Of a stretch of DNA of 64,000 nt, positions 36,990 to 46,859 are shown piece by piece; the stretch's first letter is position 1; each line of letters starts with the position of its first letter. Below the pieces are notes generated by a model. It saw only the letters and a list, made by a program, of their open reading frames with translations, was not told the DNA's origin and did no database searches. The DNA comes from Salmonella enterica subsp. houtenae serovar Houten (GTDB lineage: Bacteria; Pseudomonadota; Gammaproteobacteria; Enterobacterales; Enterobacteriaceae): NCBI GenBank assembly GCA_900478215.1, contig LS483478.1, forward strand, positions 682,001 to 746,000, read 5' to 3'. A program made the translations under genes and the position numbers.

Positions 36990-37575
36990 CGCGTAACGCA
37001 TCCAGCAGCAGCTTGAGCGCTTGTCCACGGTGGGAAATCGCGCTTTTTTCTTCACGGGTTAGCTCTGCGGCGGTTTTGCCTTCAGACGGTACAAAGAAAA
37101 TGGGATCATAGCCAAATCCGCCATTTCCGGCCGCCTGGCGAGTAATGACGCCAGGCCAGCTACCGTGACAGACTATCGGCGTGGGATCTTCCGCATGACG
37201 CAAATAAACCAGCACACAATGGAATCGCGCCTGGCGTTTGTCGTCCGGAACATCCCGTAGAGTATGCAGCAGTTTTTCCAGATTTTGCTGATCCGTCGCG
37301 TCTTCGCCAGAATAGCGCGCGGAATAGATACCCGGCGCGCCGCCTAAAACGTCAACGGCCAGGCCTGAGTCATCGGCAATGGCGGGCAGACCGGTCATTT
37401 TGGCGGCATGACGCGCCTTGAGAATCGCGTTTTCAATAAATGTCAGGCCAGTCTCTTCCGCGGAGTCAACGCCCAGTTCCGTTTGCGCTACCACATCAAG
37501 CCCAAAATCGCTTAACAGCGACGCGAGCTCGCGCACTTTACCGGCGTTGCCGGTCGCGAGAACAACTTTTTGCAT
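36982..37575 (-). CDS. rdgB: dITP/XTP pyrophosphatase
   Basis: 197 residues of the Ham1/RdgB family. The N-terminal VLATGNAGKVRELASLL and the conserved ADDSGLAVDVLGGAPGIYSA are intact. It hydrolyses deaminated purine nucleoside triphosphates to monophosphates, keeping hypoxanthine and xanthine out of DNA. It is tightly packed with yggU (7-bp gap) and hemW (overlap). Confidence 0.96.
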   Translation of the reverse strand: MQKVVLATGNAGKVRELASLLSDFGLDVVAQTELGVDSAEETGLTFIENAILKARHAAKMTGLPAIADDSGLAVDVLGGAPGIYSARYSGEDATDQQNLEKLLHTLRDVPDDKRQARFHCVLVYLRHAEDPTPIVCHGSWPGVITRQAAGNGGFGYDPIFFVPSEGKTAAELTREEKSAISHRGQALKLLLDALRDG

Positions 37576-37582
37576 GGAATAC

Positions 37583-37873
37583 CTACTCAGTTAACGCCGC
37601 AATCTCCGGCGGGATCTGTTGCGGGTGAATAATTTTTACCTGTTTGTGACGGCCCAGCTCGCCTTTTTCGATGACGATCTGACTTTTCGCCACGCGGAAC
37701 TGTTTGCCGAGAAACTTGGCCAGATGGCTGTTTGCCTGACCGTCAACCGGCGGGGCGGTAATGGCGACTTTCACCTCGTCGCCATGTAAGCCCACAATAC
37801 TGTCGCGGCTGGCTTTCGGCTGAATATAAAGCCGTAACACCAAACCGTCCTCGCAGCGAGTCACAGCACTCAT
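37583..37873 (-). CDS. yggU: DUF167 protein YggU
   Basis: 96 residues. LRLYIQPKASRDSIVGLHGD and the GQAN motif (DGQANSHLAKFL) identify the small DUF167 alpha/beta family of unknown function. The ATG at 37873 overlaps the yggT stop by four bases; an in-frame ATG four codons earlier lies inside yggT. Confidence 0.93.
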   Translation of the reverse strand: MSAVTRCEDGLVLRLYIQPKASRDSIVGLHGDEVKVAITAPPVDGQANSHLAKFLGKQFRVAKSQIVIEKGELGRHKQVKIIHPQQIPPEIAALTE

Positions 37874-38436
37874 AACGCCATCCACAGTCCCGGCAGCAGC
37901 ATGTTGCCTGTCGCTTGTAAGACTTCAGCGATCCCCATATTAACGACATACAGCAGCAGCACCAGAACCATCGGCGAGAAGTCGATGCCGCCCATCGCAG
38001 GCAGTATACGGCGAATCGGGCTGAGCAGCGGCTCGGCAAGCTGAATCAATACATATTCAATCGGGCTACGACCCTGGCTCACCCAGCTCATAATGGCCAT
38101 GACCAGCAGAACCCAGAAGATCAGCAGGCCGATTGTTTTAAGTAAGATAAGCACCGCGGCAATCCAGATAATCGCCTGAAACGTAATCACCTTAAACAGC
38201 ACTATCGCCTTAATAACACTAAGAATAAACGCCACCAGCAGGGAAGCGCTGTCAATCGGCCCCATTGGCGGGATAATACGGCGCAGCGGTCCAATGATGG
38301 GCTGCGTAATTTTCACCACGAACTGGGAGAAAGGGTTGTAAAAGTCACAGCGGGCCCACTGCATCCACACGCGCAATAATAGCACCATGGTATACAGCTC
38401 AATTACCGTTGAGAGCAGGAAGGTCAACGTATTCAT
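37870..38436 (-). CDS. yggT: YGGT-repeat membrane protein
   Basis: 188 residues with four or more hydrophobic helices arranged as two YGGT repeats (each with a conserved LRPIRRIIPPMGPIDSA-like stretch: GPLRRIIPPMGPID and SPIRRILPAMGGID). The family is linked to osmotic stress tolerance and membrane organisation, but its biochemical role is unknown. It lies between yggS and yggU in one operon. Confidence 0.93.
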   Translation of the reverse strand: MNTLTFLLSTVIELYTMVLLLRVWMQWARCDFYNPFSQFVVKITQPIIGPLRRIIPPMGPIDSASLLVAFILSVIKAIVLFKVITFQAIIWIAAVLILLKTIGLLIFWVLLVMAIMSWVSQGRSPIEYVLIQLAEPLLSPIRRILPAMGGIDFSPMVLVLLLYVVNMGIAEVLQATGNMLLPGLWMAL

Positions 38437-38454
38437 GGCGTTCCTCAGTTTTCC

Positions 38455-39159
38455 TTAATTTTTTGTGTAATCACGAGCACCAAAGATAGCGGTGCCGATA
38501 CGCACCATTGTGCTGCCTGCCGCAATCGCGGCTTCCATATCGTCGCTCATACCCAGAGATAAGGTATCAACGTCAGGGTAGCGCGTTTTCAGTCCGGCAA
38601 ATGCTACAGCCATTTGACGTGCGACTTCAAACTGCCTTACATAATCTGACTCTGGCGCCGGGATCGCCATCAGTCCGCGAAGCCGCAGACGCGGCAGTGC
38701 AGCCACCGCAGCGGCCAGCTCATCCAGTTCCGCCAGCGGAATGCCTGACTTGCTGTTTTCATCACTGATATTAATCTGGATCAGAACATTTAGCGCCGGC
38801 AGATTATCCGGCCGCTGTTCGCTCAGACGCGAGGCGATACGCAAGCGATCGATGGTATGACACCAGTCGAAATGCTCGGCCACCAGACGACTTTTGTTGG
38901 ACTGTAAAGGGCCAATAAAGTGCCAGTGCAGACCTTCCACTTTCGCTTCCTGAAAGTGGCGGATTTTTTCCACCCCCTCTTGTACATAATTTTCACCAAA
39001 TGCCCGTTGTCCGGCGGCAATGGCTTCTGCGATGTCGCTCGCAGGTTTGGTTTTACTCACTGCAAGCAACGTAACTTCTTCTGAAGAGCGGCCGCAACGC
39101 GTCGCCGCGGCGGAGATTTTGTCCCGGATGTATGCCAGGTTATGCGCGATATCGTTCAT
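38455..39159 (-). CDS. yggS: PLP homeostasis protein (YggS)
   Basis: 234 residues of the PLPBP/YBL036C family, a TIM-barrel PLP binder. The Lys in LLAVSKTKPA forms the Schiff base; FGENYVQEG and HFIGPLQSNK are signature motifs. It carries pyridoxal phosphate and buffers vitamin B6 and amino-acid levels. It is divergent from yggR across only 17 bp, so their promoters overlap the coding ends. Confidence 0.95.
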   Translation of the reverse strand: MNDIAHNLAYIRDKISAAATRCGRSSEEVTLLAVSKTKPASDIAEAIAAGQRAFGENYVQEGVEKIRHFQEAKVEGLHWHFIGPLQSNKSRLVAEHFDWCHTIDRLRIASRLSEQRPDNLPALNVLIQINISDENSKSGIPLAELDELAAAVAALPRLRLRGLMAIPAPESDYVRQFEVARQMAVAFAGLKTRYPDVDTLSLGMSDDMEAAIAAGSTMVRIGTAIFGARDYTKN

Positions 39160-39176
39160 TTTCCGAGGATGTTTAT

Positions 39177-40157
39177 ATGAATATGGAAGAAATTGTGACG
39201 CTTAGTGTAAAGCATAACGTCTCGGATCTACACCTGTGTAACGCCTGGCCTGCGCGATGGCGCAAACAAGGACGGATGGAGATCGCGCCTTTTACCGCGC
39301 CTGATGTCGACAGGCTTCTGTTTAATTGGCTTAATGACGCGCAGCAATATCAGTGGCGAACGCACGGCCAGCTTGATTTCGCCGTCTCGCTGGCTGGCGC
39401 GCGGCGCCTGCGCGCCAGTGCGTTCATACATCAACAGGGAACGTCGCTGGCGCTACGGCTCTTGCCCGAGCGTTGTCCTGAACTGGCGGAAATCCAGACG
39501 CCGCCGATAGTGCCAGCGCTGCTTGCCAGTGAGAACGGACTGATTCTGGTCACTGGCGCCACTGGCAGCGGTAAATCCACCACGCTGGCGGCGATGGTGG
39601 GATATCTTAACCAACATGCCGATAAACATATTCTGACGCTGGAAGATCCTATTGAGTACCGTTACGCCAGCCAGCGTTGCCTGATACAACAGCGGGAAAT
39701 CGGCCAGCATTGCGCCACTTTTGCCGCCGGGCTGCGCGCGGCGTTGCGTGAAGATCCCGATGTCATTTTGCTGGGAGAGCTGCGTGACAGCGAGACCATT
39801 CGCCTGGCACTGACGGCGGCGGAAACGGGGCATCTGGTACTGGCAACCTTGCATACTCGCGGCGCGGCGCAGGCGGTGGAAAGATTAGTGGATAGTTTTC
39901 CGGCGCAGGAAAAAGAACCGGTACGCAGTCAACTGGCAGGTAGCCTGCGCGCCGTACTATCGCAAAAACTGGAGGCCGACAGGCAGAATGGGCGCGTAGC
40001 GTTGTTTGAATTATTGATTAATACGCCAGCCACAGGGAATTTGATCCGTGAAGGTAAACTTCATCAGTTGGCCCATGTAATACAAACCGGGCAGCAGCAG
40101 GGGATGATGACGTTCGCCCAGTGTGCGCAATGGCGTCAGGCGCAGGGACGGCTGTAG
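39177..40157 (+). CDS. yggR: PilT-like twitching ATPase YggR
   Basis: 326 residues. The Walker A motif GATGSGKST, the Asp box and the His box (LATLHTRGA) mark a PilT-type hexameric ATPase. It is a homologue of the pilus retraction motor, but no pilus genes are nearby, so its partner is unknown. The ATG at 39177 (MNMEEIV) is the E. coli start. Confidence 0.92.
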   Translation: MNMEEIVTLSVKHNVSDLHLCNAWPARWRKQGRMEIAPFTAPDVDRLLFNWLNDAQQYQWRTHGQLDFAVSLAGARRLRASAFIHQQGTSLALRLLPERCPELAEIQTPPIVPALLASENGLILVTGATGSGKSTTLAAMVGYLNQHADKHILTLEDPIEYRYASQRCLIQQREIGQHCATFAAGLRAALREDPDVILLGELRDSETIRLALTAAETGHLVLATLHTRGAAQAVERLVDSFPAQEKEPVRSQLAGSLRAVLSQKLEADRQNGRVALFELLINTPATGNLIREGKLHQLAHVIQTGQQQGMMTFAQCAQWRQAQGRL

Positions 40158-40288
40158 CGAACATGGCGGCGTACGGGTTTCGTAACGTGTTGGCTGGCGC
40201 GGTGGATTGAACGGCATGCAGACTTGTATCCTGGCGAACCGGCGTTAAAATCGCAGCTTTGTTAAGACCACAGCGAAGCCATTTAACG

Positions 40289-40975
40289 ATGTCATCACAA
40301 CCGAATCAAAGCCTGATAGATGGCATTCGCTGTCTGCAATATCTGGTCTCCAGCGACCGTGCTATCGGATGTCGCGAGCTTGCCCGGCTGATGGATATTA
40401 ATACCACGCGCGTTAATCGCCTGTTAATGACGATGGCCTCTATTGGACTCACGATGCAGGATGAGCACCGACGCTATTTACCCGGGCCAGGCATTCATGC
40501 TTTGGCGGCGCAGGCGATTCGCGGTTCAGCGCTGTTCTCCCATGCGCTACCCATTCTTGAGCGACACGCGCCCAAAGACATCGTAGTGGCGTTGGGCGTG
40601 CTATGGGAAGACCAGATTATCTATATTTATCACTCTACGCCGGGTTCGCAGGTAAGTCAGGCGCTGGCGGGGTTTCGCATGTCCCCGGCCTGGCAGTCAG
40701 TGCCAGGAATGGCGTTACTGGCGGCGGAAAGCGATGAGGCGCTAATGCAGCGCTTTACTCCGGAACAGTGGCGCAATCTGGCGCCGCATGTGGCGCAGCA
40801 GCGCCAGCGGGGATACGTGCTGTGGCATCACGCTGATGGTGAAGTTTCTATGGCGCAACCGCTGGGCAAACACGCCGCAGCGCTGGCCTTTGCGGGAATG
40901 TGGCGGATTGATGAGGCGGAGGCGGCTGCGCGTTTACAGGCGTTGAAGGCATTAAACCAGCTTATTGCCCAGTAA
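40289..40975 (+). CDS. IclR-family transcriptional regulator
   Basis: 228 residues. An N-terminal winged helix (DGIRCLQYLVSSDRAIGC, then RELARLMDINTTRVNRLLMT) is followed by an IclR-type effector domain (GFRMSPAWQSVPGMALLAA). It has no counterpart at this place in E. coli K-12, so it is a Salmonella-lineage addition between yggR and ruvX. No catabolic gene is adjacent, and the regulated genes are unknown. The start at 40289 (MSSQPNQ) is the first plausible ATG; the earlier in-frame start at 40259 is TTG without a ribosome-binding site. Confidence 0.85.
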   Translation: MSSQPNQSLIDGIRCLQYLVSSDRAIGCRELARLMDINTTRVNRLLMTMASIGLTMQDEHRRYLPGPGIHALAAQAIRGSALFSHALPILERHAPKDIVVALGVLWEDQIIYIYHSTPGSQVSQALAGFRMSPAWQSVPGMALLAAESDEALMQRFTPEQWRNLAPHVAQQRQRGYVLWHHADGEVSMAQPLGKHAAALAFAGMWRIDEAEAAARLQALKALNQLIAQ

Positions 40976-41022
40976 ACCCGGTAACCGTGGCCGCGTTATC
41001 CGGCCTGCTGACAAAAACGGCT

Positions 41023-41439
41023 TTAATACCCCTGTTCAAAATAGCTTTCGAGGATAATCACGGCGGACGCCGAGTCCACTTTGCCTTTGTTCAGCGCGCG
41101 ATACCCACCTCGTTCAAACAGACCGGAGCGTGCTTCAACGGTGCTGAGTCGTTCATCGTGCAGCGTGACAGTTACCCCGAAACGCCCATGAATACGGTTG
41201 GCGAATTTACGTGCGCGCGCCGTCAGCGGTTGTTCAGTGCCATCCATATTGAGCGGTAGCCCGACAATAATTTCGTCCGGTTGCCACTCTTTCAGCAAAC
41301 GTTCAATGAGCGTCCAGTCGGGCGTGCCGTCCTGTGCTTTGATTGCCGGAAGCGGACGAGCGGTGCCGGTAATGCGTTGACCTATTGCAACGCCGATGCT
41401 TTTTGTGCCGAAGTCAAAGGCCAGTAAGGTGTCGCTCAT
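41023..41439 (-). CDS. ruvX: Holliday-junction resolvase-like RuvX
   Basis: 138 residues of the YqgF/RuvX RNase H-fold family. [17 protein letters not shown] holds the first catalytic Asp; DERLSTVEA and [11 protein letters not shown] complete the site. It acts in pre-16S rRNA 5' processing. The start overlaps the yqgE stop by one base, a conserved gene pair. Confidence 0.95.
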
Positions 41440-42002
41440 CAGGCGTGCCCCGCAACGCCAGGCATGGTCAGAATATCAATACCAATAAGTTTTGCCGCTT
41501 CGCGCCAGCGCTCGGCAATGGGCGTTTTGAACAAAATATTGAGATCGGCGGGCGCGGTAAGCCAGGCGTTATCAAGCAACTCTTGTTCAAGCTGACCTTT
41601 ATCCCAGGAGGCGTAGCCCAGCGCGACCAGCACATCGGAAGGCTGTTGTTGGGTGCCTAACGTTTCCAGCACATCGCGGGAGGTGGTAATCACGGTATTG
41701 TCTGAGATACGAATGCTGGATGCGAAACGTGACGGCGGAGTATGGAGAATAAATCCACGATCTTCCGCCAGCGGGCCGCCGAGCATCACGGCTTTATCAA
41801 GACGAATTGCCGGATCGCGCGGTTCCGGCGTAATTTTCAGTTTTTCCAGAATCCCTTCAATTTGCAGATTTTCCAAAGGCTTATTAACAATAATCCCCAT
41901 AGCGCCGTCCTGGTTGTGCTCGCAAATATACACCACGGAACGGCGGAAAATCGGGTCCTGGAGCGCAGGCATGGCAATAAGAAAGTGATGCTGTAAATTC
42001 AT
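41439..42002 (-). CDS. yqgE: AlgH/DUF179 protein YqgE
   Basis: 187 residues. [20 protein letters not shown] and [10 protein letters not shown] are the family's opening and GLIVNKP-type motif is seen as [11 protein letters not shown]. The function is unclear. The ATG at 42002 matches E. coli; longer in-frame starts lack ribosome-binding sites. Confidence 0.93.
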
Positions 42003-42117
42003 TGTCAGAGGTTCTGTTTCCTGGTTCAAAAAAACGACAGCGTTCAGTATGTGGGGAAAGCGGACGGTTGTCACTCATATAAGCCGTCTTTTGCCAAAGG
42101 ACGGCTGCCTTATCGGA

Positions 42118-42212
42118 CAATAAATTGCCGGATGGCGACGCTGACGCGTCTTATCCGACCGGGGCGGCGTGATTGCTCAGGCCCGGTAAGCGCGTGCCAC
42201 CGGGCAATAAAC
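42118..42212. repeat. REP elements between yqgE and gshB
   Basis: Two REP units, TTGCCGGATGGCGACGCTGA with CGTCTTATCCGACCGG and CAGGCCCGGTAAGCGCG with CCACCGGGC, are arranged as an intergenic BIME. Confidence 0.7.
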
Positions 42213-42214
42213 GT

Positions 42215-43162
42215 TTACTTCGCCAGACGCGCTTCAATGGCGTCCATCAACATCCCGGTGATAGAGATCGGGTATTCCGCTTCAATTTCACGCACGCAGG
42301 TTGGGCTGGTCACGTTAATTTCCGTTAAGCGGTCGCCGATAATATCCAGACCGACGAAAATAAGCCCTTTGGCTTTAAGCGTCGGCCCAACGCGGCGGGC
42401 GATTTCCCAGTCGCTTTCGCTCAACGGACGGGGTTCGCCGCGACCACCAGCCGCCAGGTTGCCGCGGGTTTCGCCGCCTTGCGGAATACGCGCCAGGCAG
42501 TAAGGCACCGGCTCGCCGTCGACGACCAGTACGCGCTTATCGCCATCTTTGATCGCGGGCAGATAATTCTGCGCCATGCAGTAGCGGTTGCCCAGCTCGG
42601 TCAGCGTTTCGGCAATAACGCCCATGTTAGGATCGCCTTCCTTAACGCGGAAAATGGACGCGCCGCCCATACCGTCCAGCGGTTTCATAATGATATCGCC
42701 GTGCTTTTCCCAAAACGCTTTGAGCTGCGCTTTATTGCGCGTTACCAGCGTTTCCGGCGTCAGATCGGAAAACCAGGCAGTATACAGTTTTTCATTACAG
42801 TCGCGCAGGCTTTGCGGTTTGTTGACGATCAGCGTGCCTTTCTCTTCAGCACGTTCCAGAATATAGGTCGCGTAAATAAACTCGGTATCAAACGGCGGAT
42901 CTTTGCGCATCAAAATGACGTCCAGATCGGCCAGCGGCAGGTCCTGCTCGTCATTCAATTCATACCATTTATCGTCGTTTTGCTCCACGCTCAACATTCG
43001 CGTGCGGGCGCGGGCTTCGCCGTTAATCAGATAAAGGTCGGCCATCTCCATATAATGAAGTTCATAACCACGACGTTGGGCTTCCAGCAGCATAGCGAAA
43101 CTGGTGTCTTTCTTGATGTTGATGTTTGCGATGGGGTCCATCACGATGCCGAGCTTGATCAT
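42215..43162 (-). CDS. gshB: Glutathione synthetase
   Basis: 315 residues of the ATP-grasp family. MIKLGIVMDPIANINIKKDT, MLRKDPPFDTEF and IMKPLDGMGGASIFRV are signatures. It joins gamma-glutamylcysteine and glycine to make glutathione. It lies 20 bp after rsmE on the same strand and is probably co-transcribed with it. Confidence 0.97.
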   Translation of the reverse strand: MIKLGIVMDPIANINIKKDTSFAMLLEAQRRGYELHYMEMADLYLINGEARARTRMLSVEQNDDKWYELNDEQDLPLADLDVILMRKDPPFDTEFIYATYILERAEEKGTLIVNKPQSLRDCNEKLYTAWFSDLTPETLVTRNKAQLKAFWEKHGDIIMKPLDGMGGASIFRVKEGDPNMGVIAETLTELGNRYCMAQNYLPAIKDGDKRVLVVDGEPVPYCLARIPQGGETRGNLAAGGRGEPRPLSESDWEIARRVGPTLKAKGLIFVGLDIIGDRLTEINVTSPTCVREIEAEYPISITGMLMDAIEARLAK

Positions 43163-43181
43163 TATTTTCTCCGTTAACGCT

Positions 43182-43913
43182 TCATCCTAAGTCGCCAAAA
43201 CGCACCTGTAGCGCGGTAATGGCGGTGAGCGCAGTTGTCTCAGTACGCAGAACGCGAGGTCCTAACAGAATATCAGTAAACTGATAGCGCGCGGTCATCG
43301 CGATTTCGTCCGCCGACAGACCGCCTTCCGGGCCGATCAGCAGTCGGACGCGTTCAACCGGCAGCGGCAGGGTGTTGATGCTGGCATGGGCGCGCGGATG
43401 AAGATTGAGCTTCAGCCCAGAATCTTGCTCGGCGCACCAGGCTTCCAGCGCCATCGGCGGGCGAATTTCCGGCACCCGATTACGCCCACATTGTTCGCAG
43501 GCGGCGATGGCGATCTTTTGCCACTGCTGGCGCTTTTTGTTCAGACGTTCACTATCCAGTTTAACGCCGCAGCGCTCAGAGAACAGTGGCGTAATGAGGC
43601 TTACACCCAGTTCGATCGATTTCTGGATAGTAAATTCCATTTTTTCACCGCGCGACATCACCTGACCCAGATGGATATGCAGCGGCGATTCACGGTCGTC
43701 GATTTTGCCTTTCATCACTTGCACTTCAACGCTTTTTTTACTGGCGCTAATGATTTCAGCATCGAATACCTGATTACTGCCGTCAAACAGTTGTAACGCT
43801 TGTCCCGGTCCCATGCGCAGTACACGACCAATATGGTTGGCCGCATCTTCGCATAACGAAATCTGCGTACCGGACGTCAACAATTCAGGGTGATAAATGC
43901 GGGGAATACGCAT
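43182..43913 (-). CDS. rsmE: 16S rRNA (uracil1498-N3)-methyltransferase
   Basis: 243 residues of the SPOUT class. RLLIGPEGGLSADEIAM and LGPRVLRTETTALTAI form the knotted SAM site. It methylates U1498 of 16S rRNA. It is the first gene of a likely rsmE-gshB unit. Confidence 0.96.
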   Translation of the reverse strand: MRIPRIYHPELLTSGTQISLCEDAANHIGRVLRMGPGQALQLFDGSNQVFDAEIISASKKSVEVQVMKGKIDDRESPLHIHLGQVMSRGEKMEFTIQKSIELGVSLITPLFSERCGVKLDSERLNKKRQQWQKIAIAACEQCGRNRVPEIRPPMALEAWCAEQDSGLKLNLHPRAHASINTLPLPVERVRLLIGPEGGLSADEIAMTARYQFTDILLGPRVLRTETTALTAITALQVRFGDLG

Positions 43914-43988
43914 AATAAAAAATCCGCGTCATGGCCCCGGCGTTTGGCTATCCAGGGCATGGGTTAACAAGAATCTCGCTAGTGTAGG

Positions 43989-44696
43989 TTAGCTCTTTTG
44001 CGCCTGGCAAGCGCGTTGCACATAGGGATTATGATTACCCTGGACCTTCGCGATACGCGCATCGCGCTCGCACTCCCAGGCGGTGACGGGGTACTGCTTA
44101 TCCCAGACGTTAAAAAGCTGCGTTTGTTGGCGGGAAAGTTTCAGTTGGTATTGGTCGCGCATATAAAAATAAGTGCGGGCGATTGCGCCACGGGCGCGGG
44201 CGGGCGGCTCGGCGATTTTCGCTTTAAAATCCACTTTCATAGCGCACTGCCCGTACTGGCCTTCGCCGCCGTTCCACTGGCTATACATAAAGTTGCCGCG
44301 ATCGCCATTCACTTCGCCAATCGCGGGTTGCAGGTTATGCATATCGCTTTCCATTTTGCGGTAGACCGGGTCTTTAGCGCAGTTTTTTCGCCCGCCGTCC
44401 TGCCAGCACTGGCGCTGATGACCGAATTGCCAGGCGGGGACAACGTGCTCCCACTCAATGCGTCTGGCGCGATTCTCGTTTTTACGCACCTTATAGCCGC
44501 AGGACTCCAGGTCTACGACGCCTTTTTTACCCTGCCAGCGGATGTGGCACCCGCAGTAAAAACTGCCAGGCGCGTCGGCATTGACTTTGACGCTCGCCGC
44601 TTTGGCCTGAGAAAAACTGTTAATGCCGTCGGCCAATGCCTGGCCTGAAAACGCTGCTGCCAGCAACGCAGCGGCAAAAGAAAAATTACGGTACAT
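43989..44696 (-). CDS. endA: Periplasmic endonuclease I
   Basis: 235 residues with a signal peptide ending GQALADGI. RIEWEHVVPAWQFG carries the catalytic His, and DMHNLQPAIGEVNGDRGN the metal-binding region; eight Cys support disulfide bonding in the periplasm. It cuts double-stranded DNA without strong sequence preference. The ATG at 44696 (MYRNFSFA) is the conserved start. Confidence 0.95.
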   Translation of the reverse strand: MYRNFSFAAALLAAAFSGQALADGINSFSQAKAASVKVNADAPGSFYCGCHIRWQGKKGVVDLESCGYKVRKNENRARRIEWEHVVPAWQFGHQRQCWQDGGRKNCAKDPVYRKMESDMHNLQPAIGEVNGDRGNFMYSQWNGGEGQYGQCAMKVDFKAKIAEPPARARGAIARTYFYMRDQYQLKLSRQQTQLFNVWDKQYPVTAWECERDARIAKVQGNHNPYVQRACQAQKS

Positions 44697-44790
44697 TGCA
44701 CACTCCATAGCAAAACGAGCCCGCAACGTAACGAAAGTTGTGTCTGTATGCAATCAGTCCGCTCAGGAAAGTTCCCAAACGTTTCGGGAA

Positions 44791-45288
44791 CTACCCGGCG
44801 ACCAATGGTTCGCCGCAGTGAACGCAACGATAAACCGCTTCGCCGCGTACCACGCGGTTATGACGGCGGACGGTGAGTTGATGTTGCTGGCATTGGCAAT
44901 GGTAGGGAAAGGTATTGCGCCTTACGGATTGCAGCGCAAATTGATGGGTACGTCTGGCCGGAACGCCCAGCACGCTTTCCATCATCCACTTCCATTCCTT
45001 GCCATGCGGGGCCTTGCGTCCGAAGTGCTTCCACACCAACAGATGCGCCAGTTCATGCGGCACGACCTCTGCAATAAAGGTGTCGACGTTTTCCATCAGC
45101 AACACTGGGTTGAGGCGGATTTCGTAGTTCTCCAGCCAGGCGGTGCCCGCCGAGGTGCCGCGTTGCGTATACACCAGTTTCGGCTCCGGATAATGTCTAT
45201 CGAGCTCGAGGTTCGCCTGGGCGAGATTTTCCCGCAGACGGCGCATCACGGCTTGCTGAATAGCGATAGGGAGACGAGGAGTTTTCAT
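44791..45288 (-). CDS. sprT: SprT-like zinc metalloprotein
   Basis: 165 residues. The HExxH motif in VVPHELAHLLVWKHFG and a C-terminal zinc ribbon (CQCQQHQL and YRCVHCGEPL) define the SprT family. The role in bacteria is not clear. It lies between endA and galP as in other enterics. Confidence 0.94.
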   Translation of the reverse strand: MKTPRLPIAIQQAVMRRLRENLAQANLELDRHYPEPKLVYTQRGTSAGTAWLENYEIRLNPVLLMENVDTFIAEVVPHELAHLLVWKHFGRKAPHGKEWKWMMESVLGVPARRTHQFALQSVRRNTFPYHCQCQQHQLTVRRHNRVVRGEAVYRCVHCGEPLVAG

Positions 45289-45331
45289 AGCGGCAGAGAA
45301 TAGTGCGACGGAAGGGGGACTGCAAGAAAAA

Positions 45332-45358
45332 CGCTTCCTCCCATGGCGGGAGGAAGCG
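45332..45358 (-). terminator. Terminator of galP
   Basis: An 11-bp perfect stem (CGCTTCCTCCC / GGGAGGAAGCG) with a 5-nt loop; read leftward it is followed by TTTTTCTTG. Confidence 0.88.
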
Positions 45359-45364
45359 TGGGGG

Positions 45365-46759
45365 TTAGTCGTGGGCGCCGATTTCGCGCAGTTTACGACC
45401 TTTCATCAGGTTACGTTCAATGTGTTCCAGCGAAACGTGTTTGGTTTCCGGCACCAGCCACAGGGTCAGCAGGATAAACAGTACGTTCAGGCCAGCGTAG
45501 ACCCAGAAGGTGTTGGCGTTACCCAGATTGTTCAGCATGGTCAGGAAGGTTGCGCCGACGATCATATTGGCGATCCAGTTGGTCGCGGTGGAGCAGGTGA
45601 TGCCGAAATCGCGGCCTTTCAGCGGCTGGATTTCGGAGCACAGTACCCAAATCAGCGGACCAGCGCTCATCGCAAATCCAATGATGAACATCAGCAGCAT
45701 AGCGATAGCGAAGTATTGCGCAGACGGCGAATGGATGCCGATGTGCATCATCGTACCCAGAATCCCCATACCAATCGCCATGACCAGGAAGCCCAGCGTC
45801 AGGGTAGGTTTGCGCCCCCAGCGGTCAACCAGACCGATAGCGATAAAGGTTGCCAGGACGTTAGTCAGACCAACGATGACGGTGCCCCACATCTGCTCCG
45901 TGGTATTGGTGTACCCCGCCAGTTCGAAGATTTTCGGCGCGTAATACATGATGACGTTCATCCCGGTAAATTGCTGCATTACCTGCAACAGAATGCCAAG
46001 AAACACGGCGCGGCGGAAGTTGCTGTTCTCTTTGAACAGCGCCCAACCGCTCTGTTTAACCTGCAAACTTTCGCGAATTTCATCGAGCTCACGTTTTGCT
46101 TCCGCACTGGTGTCACGCAGGCGCAACAGGACGCGTTCAGCATCATGGAAGCGGCGTTTCGCCGCAAACCAGCGCGGGCTGTCCGGCAGGAAGAAGACGC
46201 CGATCAGCAGCAGAATGGCCGGGATGATAATCACGCCGAGCATCCAGCGCCATGCGCCGCTGTAGCTGAACGCGGTATCGGACAGATAAGCGCCCAGAAT
46301 CCCGATGGTGATCATGAGTTGGTACATTGAGATCATACTGCCGCGAATTTTTTCCGGCGCGATCTCGGACAGGTACAACGGCGCAGTGTAGGAAGCGACG
46401 CCGACGGCCAGGCCCAGCAGCACGCGAGAAATAATCAGGACTTCAACGTTAGGCGCCGCAGCGGAGAACAACGAACCGGCGACGAACAGGATAGCGCCGA
46501 TCATCAGGCTTTTTTTACGACCCAACCTAAAGGAGAGCCAGCCGCTGCCGACAGCGCCGACGGCCGCGCCAAACATCATGGAGCTGACCACCCATTCCTG
46601 AGTGTGTGCGGTAATCTGGAACTCGTCGGTAATGAAGGGTAAAGCACCGGCGATAACGCCGATATCCAGGCCAAAAAGTAATCCTGCCAGGGCTGCAAGA
46701 AAGCAGACAAAAAATGTCATGGCCTTGTTGGAACGCCCTTGTTTTTTATTGTCAGGCAT
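45365..46759 (-). CDS. galP: Galactose-proton symporter
   Basis: 464 residues with 12 transmembrane helices of the MFS sugar-porter family. FFLPDSPRWFAAKRRF, GRKKSLMIGAILF and PETKHVSLE are family motifs, and QQFTGMNVIMYYAP is the sugar-binding helix 7. It imports galactose and glucose with protons. The ATG at 46759 (MPDNKKQGRS) is the E. coli start. Two gal operators lie upstream, so GalR and/or GalS should repress it. Confidence 0.97.
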   Translation of the reverse strand: MPDNKKQGRSNKAMTFFVCFLAALAGLLFGLDIGVIAGALPFITDEFQITAHTQEWVVSSMMFGAAVGAVGSGWLSFRLGRKKSLMIGAILFVAGSLFSAAAPNVEVLIISRVLLGLAVGVASYTAPLYLSEIAPEKIRGSMISMYQLMITIGILGAYLSDTAFSYSGAWRWMLGVIIIPAILLLIGVFFLPDSPRWFAAKRRFHDAERVLLRLRDTSAEAKRELDEIRESLQVKQSGWALFKENSNFRRAVFLGILLQVMQQFTGMNVIMYYAPKIFELAGYTNTTEQMWGTVIVGLTNVLATFIAIGLVDRWGRKPTLTLGFLVMAIGMGILGTMMHIGIHSPSAQYFAIAMLLMFIIGFAMSAGPLIWVLCSEIQPLKGRDFGITCSTATNWIANMIVGATFLTMLNNLGNANTFWVYAGLNVLFILLTLWLVPETKHVSLEHIERNLMKGRKLREIGAHD

Positions 46760-46843
46760 TATGCCCTCCGGTTGGGTTAGCAATTTTATCGATGTTAAGA
46801 GTAGGTGAGTACGCCGTAAAAATATGTGAGGGTAATCACAATG

Positions 46844-46859
46844 GTGTAATCGTTTACAC
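46844..46859. promoter_or_regulatory. gal operator, proximal, perfect palindrome
   Basis: GTGTAATCGTTTACAC matches the GalR/GalS consensus GTGTAAnCGnTTACAC exactly. It lies 85 bp upstream of the galP start codon. Confidence 0.9.
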